Assembly (NCBI GenBank): GCA_944470555.2 | Contig: OX104130.1 | Coordinates: forward strand, 62,377,160 to 62,441,159 | Length of the DNA: 64,000 bases | From: Heterobilharzia americana | Lineage: Eukaryota > Platyhelminthes > Trematoda > Strigeidida > Schistosomatidae | Direction: 5' to 3' | Shown here: positions 56,101 through 62,100 of the stretch, piece after piece | Numbering within the stretch: the first letter of the stretch is position 1 | How the letters are laid out: each line of letters opens with the position of its first letter | The notes under the pieces: generated by a model | What the model was told of the DNA's origin: nothing | Seen by the model: the letters and a program-made list of their open reading frames with translations, nothing else | Database searches by the model: none | Translations under genes and position numbers: made by a program

Positions 56101-59100
56101 AAAAACGATAAAATTAAAACTATATGAATAAAAATCTAAAACAAGACAGGACAAAGTTTAAACACAATTAGTTTGACGGTAGACATGCCAACAGTTTTCA
56201 ATTGTGATGAAAGTGAAGAAAGTTTTAAAATGTGAAAACAAGAAGTAGCTGCTGATAGAAAGTGTGTAACGTATGTAGATCACAAAGCCCGTTACAGTGA
56301 CGGGTTTGGAACTAGATACCAAACATTTTTCAAGCAAATAAATGCTTTTAGGACATAACGACATATTGCAGTAAACCCATTTTATTGATTTAAAATTATT
56401 TATCATTGGTATAATAGAAAAATGTGTGCCGAAAAAGTTGATTGTGTTTAATTAAAAGAGCCTTGAGCAGCCTAATTTGACAAATCACATCAAGATGACT
56501 ACATAATTCATGAAAAATTAATATTATGCTTCAGATAGACATAGGTATCAACGTAGTACACAGAGTCTCACTTCAAGTTGTTCCACTTCACAGTAGCATG
56601 AAAATAATAAGGGCATAGAAAAAGAGTGATATCAAAGAAGACAAACGTGTACAGAAGGAGAGAAAAAATAAACGAAGGTTAATGCGCCATTCCGGCTAAT
56701 TTCCAGCCAGTCACCAAAAGTTTTCAAACACTAATTTCCACTATCTTGCGGGCTCCAACCAGGAGGTCTACCCATCTCTGTACCGTTCATGCCATCTGCT
56801 TACTCTAAGTTAATGACCTGACCTTCTCACTGTAAAGTCAAAGGCAGCTAGGATTGTATCCACTAAAATTTCGATAACGAAAGTTGAACAGGAACAGTGA
56901 TGACAGGTATACCTCATGGACATCACTGGTAATCGTCACTTCCGACAACAACTCTCTATAAGCCAATTCCAGACTACTACAACCCACAGTTGGTTAGTAC
57001 AGGTGACACTAACCTTCACGCCATGAAATATGGCGAGCGTCAGCTATGAGTGAGCTTGCCTTTGCACCGAAACCCGACGAAGGGTGAAGCTCTAGCCAAT
57101 GAACGCTCATCCAGGTTTTAAACCTACCTGGATTTTGAACGTCGCATAACTTTGGACTGTAGGATCTTGGATAGGATGTCAATCAAACCGATCCCTCACT
57201 GTAAATATACAATTTGAGCACTGTGGTAGAGTGCAATTCTATATTAGAATAGTCTATCCTACATGGCACACTGATATAGTATTATTTACTAGATGACTTC
57301 TTGAGCGTAATCTAATGCCTGTTTTCATGCATTTTATTACCTTGATATAAATATGAGCAAGAAACTGTGCTCGAAACGTCATTTAGCAAATAATACGATA
57401 TCATTATGCGCTACATCAAATAAATTAATCAAATACGATCTCTTCGTGATTGTTACAAGAAGACTGTTCTCTACCTTTATAAACTGGAATGATCAGCATT
57501 CAATACCAGTCTCTCAGGACTACCTCTGATTCCCCAGTATAATACTTAGCACCTCTATGGCTGCAATTTTCTTCTTTCTTCCTTAAACGATACTGATGAA
57601 AAACAGAGGCCTTGCTGCCTTGCGTTATTAGAGGTCTGAAACAACCTTCTCAACTTCGACAAGAGTTAAAGGACCGAAATCTGTATGTCATTCACGTTTA
57701 GCTTAAATAATGGGCGAACTCGGTATGGCTGCAGACTGGTTGAATTGTTCCTGAAAATAATCTCCAAACTTCCTAGTTCCCTCTCCTGAGAGATTATCAG
57801 GTACTCATTCTTTTCGGCGACGGCCTCACTAACTGTCGCTTTTTTCTAACCAGTTTATTTAATAAACCTTAAAAACTGCTGAGTATTAACTAGTGTCAAT
57901 GCTTTTCCGCTGCTTCGATTTTACCATCCACCACTACTAGCTGTCATCGCGAACACTGAGTCAACTTCCTCCTGAGTTGATTTCGCTCTTCCCCGTTGTT
58001 AGAAGTGACCAGCATGAGTCTTCTCGCACCAATTAGTCCAGATGAGATGGCGACAATCTGTTTTTCTTAACTTTGAGTTATGGGTTACAAACTAATTCTT
58101 CCCTGTCCCTACAGAAGACTAAATTTTACGCCAGAGTTCGTCGGTAAGACGATTTCTGACACATTCAGATACATGCTTCGCTATCTCCTTTCTTAATACA
58201 CAATAGACGTGCTCATCTCCTAGTCAAGCACATATGGGTTTCACTGATGTCTATTTTTTTGCACCTGTTAAGGCGTAAACATTCATGTACCTTTCTTAAC
58301 CTGATCGTATTTCAAGCAGGTAATTCAGTAAGTGTGGCAATCCTTCCCCCCTTCCCCCTCGATCCTATTTAACGATGGCTTATAGCAATATGATCTGTGT
58401 CCACCGTTCGTTTAATATTGGTAAATGCCAAGAGAGAATGTTTCTCTCTGTGCTTTGAGTTAGTGTTAACTAGAAACAAGCGGTAGATGATGACAATTGC
58501 CAGTTCTTTAGGATGGGATGTCGTTGAAACCTTCAAGATACTTTTTTGATTGCCTCAGCTTGCTTACCTCACAGCTGAAGTCACCTACTAGTTTGACTAC
58601 CTATTTCTGAACGTTTTTCTTGGTGTAACGAAACTGATAGGTGTTTTTTAGAATTCATCTTGTGCATCATCTGAAGTGCAGTTTGTTGGATGCGTAGGCG
58701 TAGACTGCGTAGACATCGGCAAGTGTCGTGATACTTCTCAGCTCTTATAGACCCCATAAGTACTATTCATCTTAGAAATAACTTTTTTTGGCTGGTATTC
58801 AAAAACGTAATATGATGCTTATCTTGATACTAGCCGATAAAAGCTATAGTTGATATGATTAGTACAAACTAATTGTATTTAAAGAGTGATAAAAACTGAA
58901 TTGGAAATTTCTGAAAGTAAAACTTGATAGACAGTGATAAAACATAATGCAGCACGATAATATCAACTAGTAGGTCGTTGAATTAGTCCGTCTGCAGTTG
59001 AAGATAATAACTAGTACTTCAGGTAGTGTTTATTACTTTCGAAAAATAAGTCATTTTTATAAATATCCAGCGATTAAAAGTGTATTCAGTTATTTTTCGT

Positions 59101-62100
59101 TGTTGCTGTAAAATATAAGAATAAAATGAGGCAAGCATTTTCCATTCCTTACTGAAATATTTTATTCAATATTCATTGAACTGGCAAAAATAAAGTCGTA
59201 CATATGAAATGTACAGATAGATAATAAAACTTTAAACACTTCCACATCCTATATTCTGATTGCAGAAGCTTTTCTACACTAAGCAAATTTCATTCCATCC
59301 TATCAGTAGCAGCTCATTTGATATTTGTTTATATTTGAACATACCGATTATAGTCAAGATAAAATTACTATAGAAAAAAACTGTTAGACAATAGCTGTAG
59401 GAGAGAAATTTCAACGTCTCGACATTCACAATCAAAAGAAACTGAGTAATAATAACGTTAAGACAAAAATAATGAAACTAACCTTTTGAAATGACGTCAC
59501 AAAAGCCACTGTACCAGTATGGTCTAAAGCCAAGCTTGTTATTGCCTTACCATCTGGAACCAATTGTAATGATCCCAACAAACGAACTTGATCAAGAGTA
59601 AGAAGTTCATACTGCAAATAAAAATGAAATAATTATCCTTATTCAAACATTCGATTTCTGAAATCAAAATCATGATACAAGTAATTTATGAAGCAGAGAT
59701 ACTTGTAAAGATATTGTATAAACAGAAATGTGTATATGTTATCCGTTAAGACAGAAATATACAAATATACAAAACAGAAAAATAAGCAACTAATGACACA
59801 ATATGATTATTTATCAGTATAACAAGTTATTATGTACTATAGATGATACAAAGTAAATTTCAAGAAAATATCTGATTTCACATTCTAAAAACTAGAATTC
59901 TTTTTTTCACAAAAAAAACAAAACAAACAAAAACAGGAGACTCTACAGGTAGAAGTATTTTTTTTGAAAATAAACATATGACATCAACGTATATCCTACA
60001 AATGTTATATACCAGGCCAACATCATTAACCAAATCTATTTTAAACACAGGTAAATATACACACTAATCTCTTATGAGAATGTTCAGTGTTCACAAACGT
60101 ATGAATAGAAAACAGTTTCTCATAATTACTAGAATAATCAACCAGAGAGACGAGTTATAGAAAGTAAAGATTTTCTAAGTAGTTGAAAGTATAATACATA
60201 GTAACAAAATATATATTCAGTAAAGATATCTTGTCATGACCTCTTGAAGTATAGAAATTTTAAAACATATATACACGTTTATGCAAAAAACTAAATAAAA
60301 GAAAATATGAACTTTATACAACAAGCTGCTTGTAAAAAGAAAGCCAATAATAATGTAAAATATTTTGTATGAATAATAACAGTAATTTGTAGTTAACAAA
60401 TATAATATTACTTAACTGTTGAAGAAAATCCCCAATAAAAACAGTAAACTGGTAATTTCAACAGATGATTATAATATTCTAAATATTCATAAATAATAAA
60501 AATTTTATTCATTTTTATCTATAAAGTGATATGTGTTTATTACTTCATGAAATATCAAAAATTTCGAATAACAATTATAAGATTGTAAAACGACAGTGTG
60601 ATAATGAACAATACAACTACTACAAAATTGTTTTTCAGATAAAAATAAAATTAAAATAGAAAGATATTCAAATCATGTTATGAACATATTTGTTGAATAA
60701 TAAGTTCAAGATTTTGAAGAATCTAAAATAAATTTGAATACTTCCTTGGAAATAGTTGTAAGCATAAACTGGAATATAAACCAATTATTGACTACCAGTT
60801 GAATATGGTCATTTATGTTTGTATGCAGTTATCACTTAACAAAGAATATATGAATACACATTAGGTAGATGTTATTTTGAGTATCTATCAGTTGAAACTG
60901 TTTGCATATTTTCAACTCATTCAGATAACGGTTTCATAAAGAAATAAGGATGAATCTTAGAAACTGTAATTTCATCTTAAGAAGATTTAACAGTAAGACA
61001 TGTTTCCTACTCGATAAAATACTGAACCACTTAAGTGCTAATATTAATGATGGATTATGGCTAGTAGTGGAATCCAGGATGCGCATTTCGCCCTATTTGG
61101 GACTCGTCAGCTGGATGTACCTGCTTCCCAGTGAGTGATGTTGTTCCCATCGGGATTTGGACTCGGGAGCGTTATCCACTAACACCACCGAGGCACGATA
61201 GCCACTTCTTGTGCGATGGGTATAGTTTTAGTATAATTATTTTTATATGATAACGCCGTTGCTTGGACCGAATTGATCGCTCCCGAGTCCGAATCTCGGT
61301 GAGAACAACATCACTCACTGGGAAGCAGGTACATCCATCTGACGAGTCCCAAATAGGACGAAATGCGCATCCTGGATTCCACTGCTAGCCACGACCCATC
61401 ATTAATATAATTAGAACGCAGGCAATATCGAGGCACCCGCACAGGAGCCCATATGCCAACAGAGACTGATCAATTCGGTCCAATCAACGACGGTATCATA
61501 TAAAAACAATTATACTACACTTAAGTGCTAAGTTGTGAAAAGTTCCATCCTAGCGCAACTAGTAAACACGGAGCAGTACATAGATGCTAATAAGACTTTC
61601 AATGTCACACATCGTGAGCCGGAAACAATATCATAGCTAAGGTTGTTGCAATAACATTGGTCAAACCTGAACTGTGCATTTAGAAGGATCATGCTCATAC
61701 TTTATTCCTCCTTTGGCCTTCTATAAACTAAAGGCCACTTTTGTCTTCTTCACCATCAGATTATTCATCTGCTTACATATCATTGTAATGCTGACATGTT
61801 TACAAAGAAAAAACAATTTCCTTACAGTCCTTAAATCTCACTCCATTTTGAATATGTATTCACCCCTAACGTGGCTTGTTTTTACACTGTACAAATACAT
61901 TTCATAACCATAGAACCTGATGAAAACTTATTTAAACAGAAAATTCTTCGTTCAGATTGTTGCTTTTTATCAAGTACTAAGTGTAAATTTCAGTAGCATT
62001 CATTGAAATATCATTTATAAAACACCCGTAAGAAAAGAATAATCACAATAAAAAATGGTGATATATTTTTCTTTATATATTAATTTCATTGAAAATCACC

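Larger units (their letters stand above)
61028..61531. mobile_element. Inverted hammerhead SINE dimer flanked by 14-bp direct repeats
   Basis: The sequence CACTTAAGTGCTAA occurs at 61,028 to 61,041 and again at 61,518 to 61,531, as expected of a target site duplication. Inside are a minus unit (61,042 to 61,210: ribozyme, then head) and a plus unit (about 61,260 to 61,517: B-box region, ribozyme, and tail with GGCAATATCGAGGCACCCGC). The head of the plus unit is mostly missing at the junction. It lies in the intron between plexin exons 2 and 3. Confidence 0.85.
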
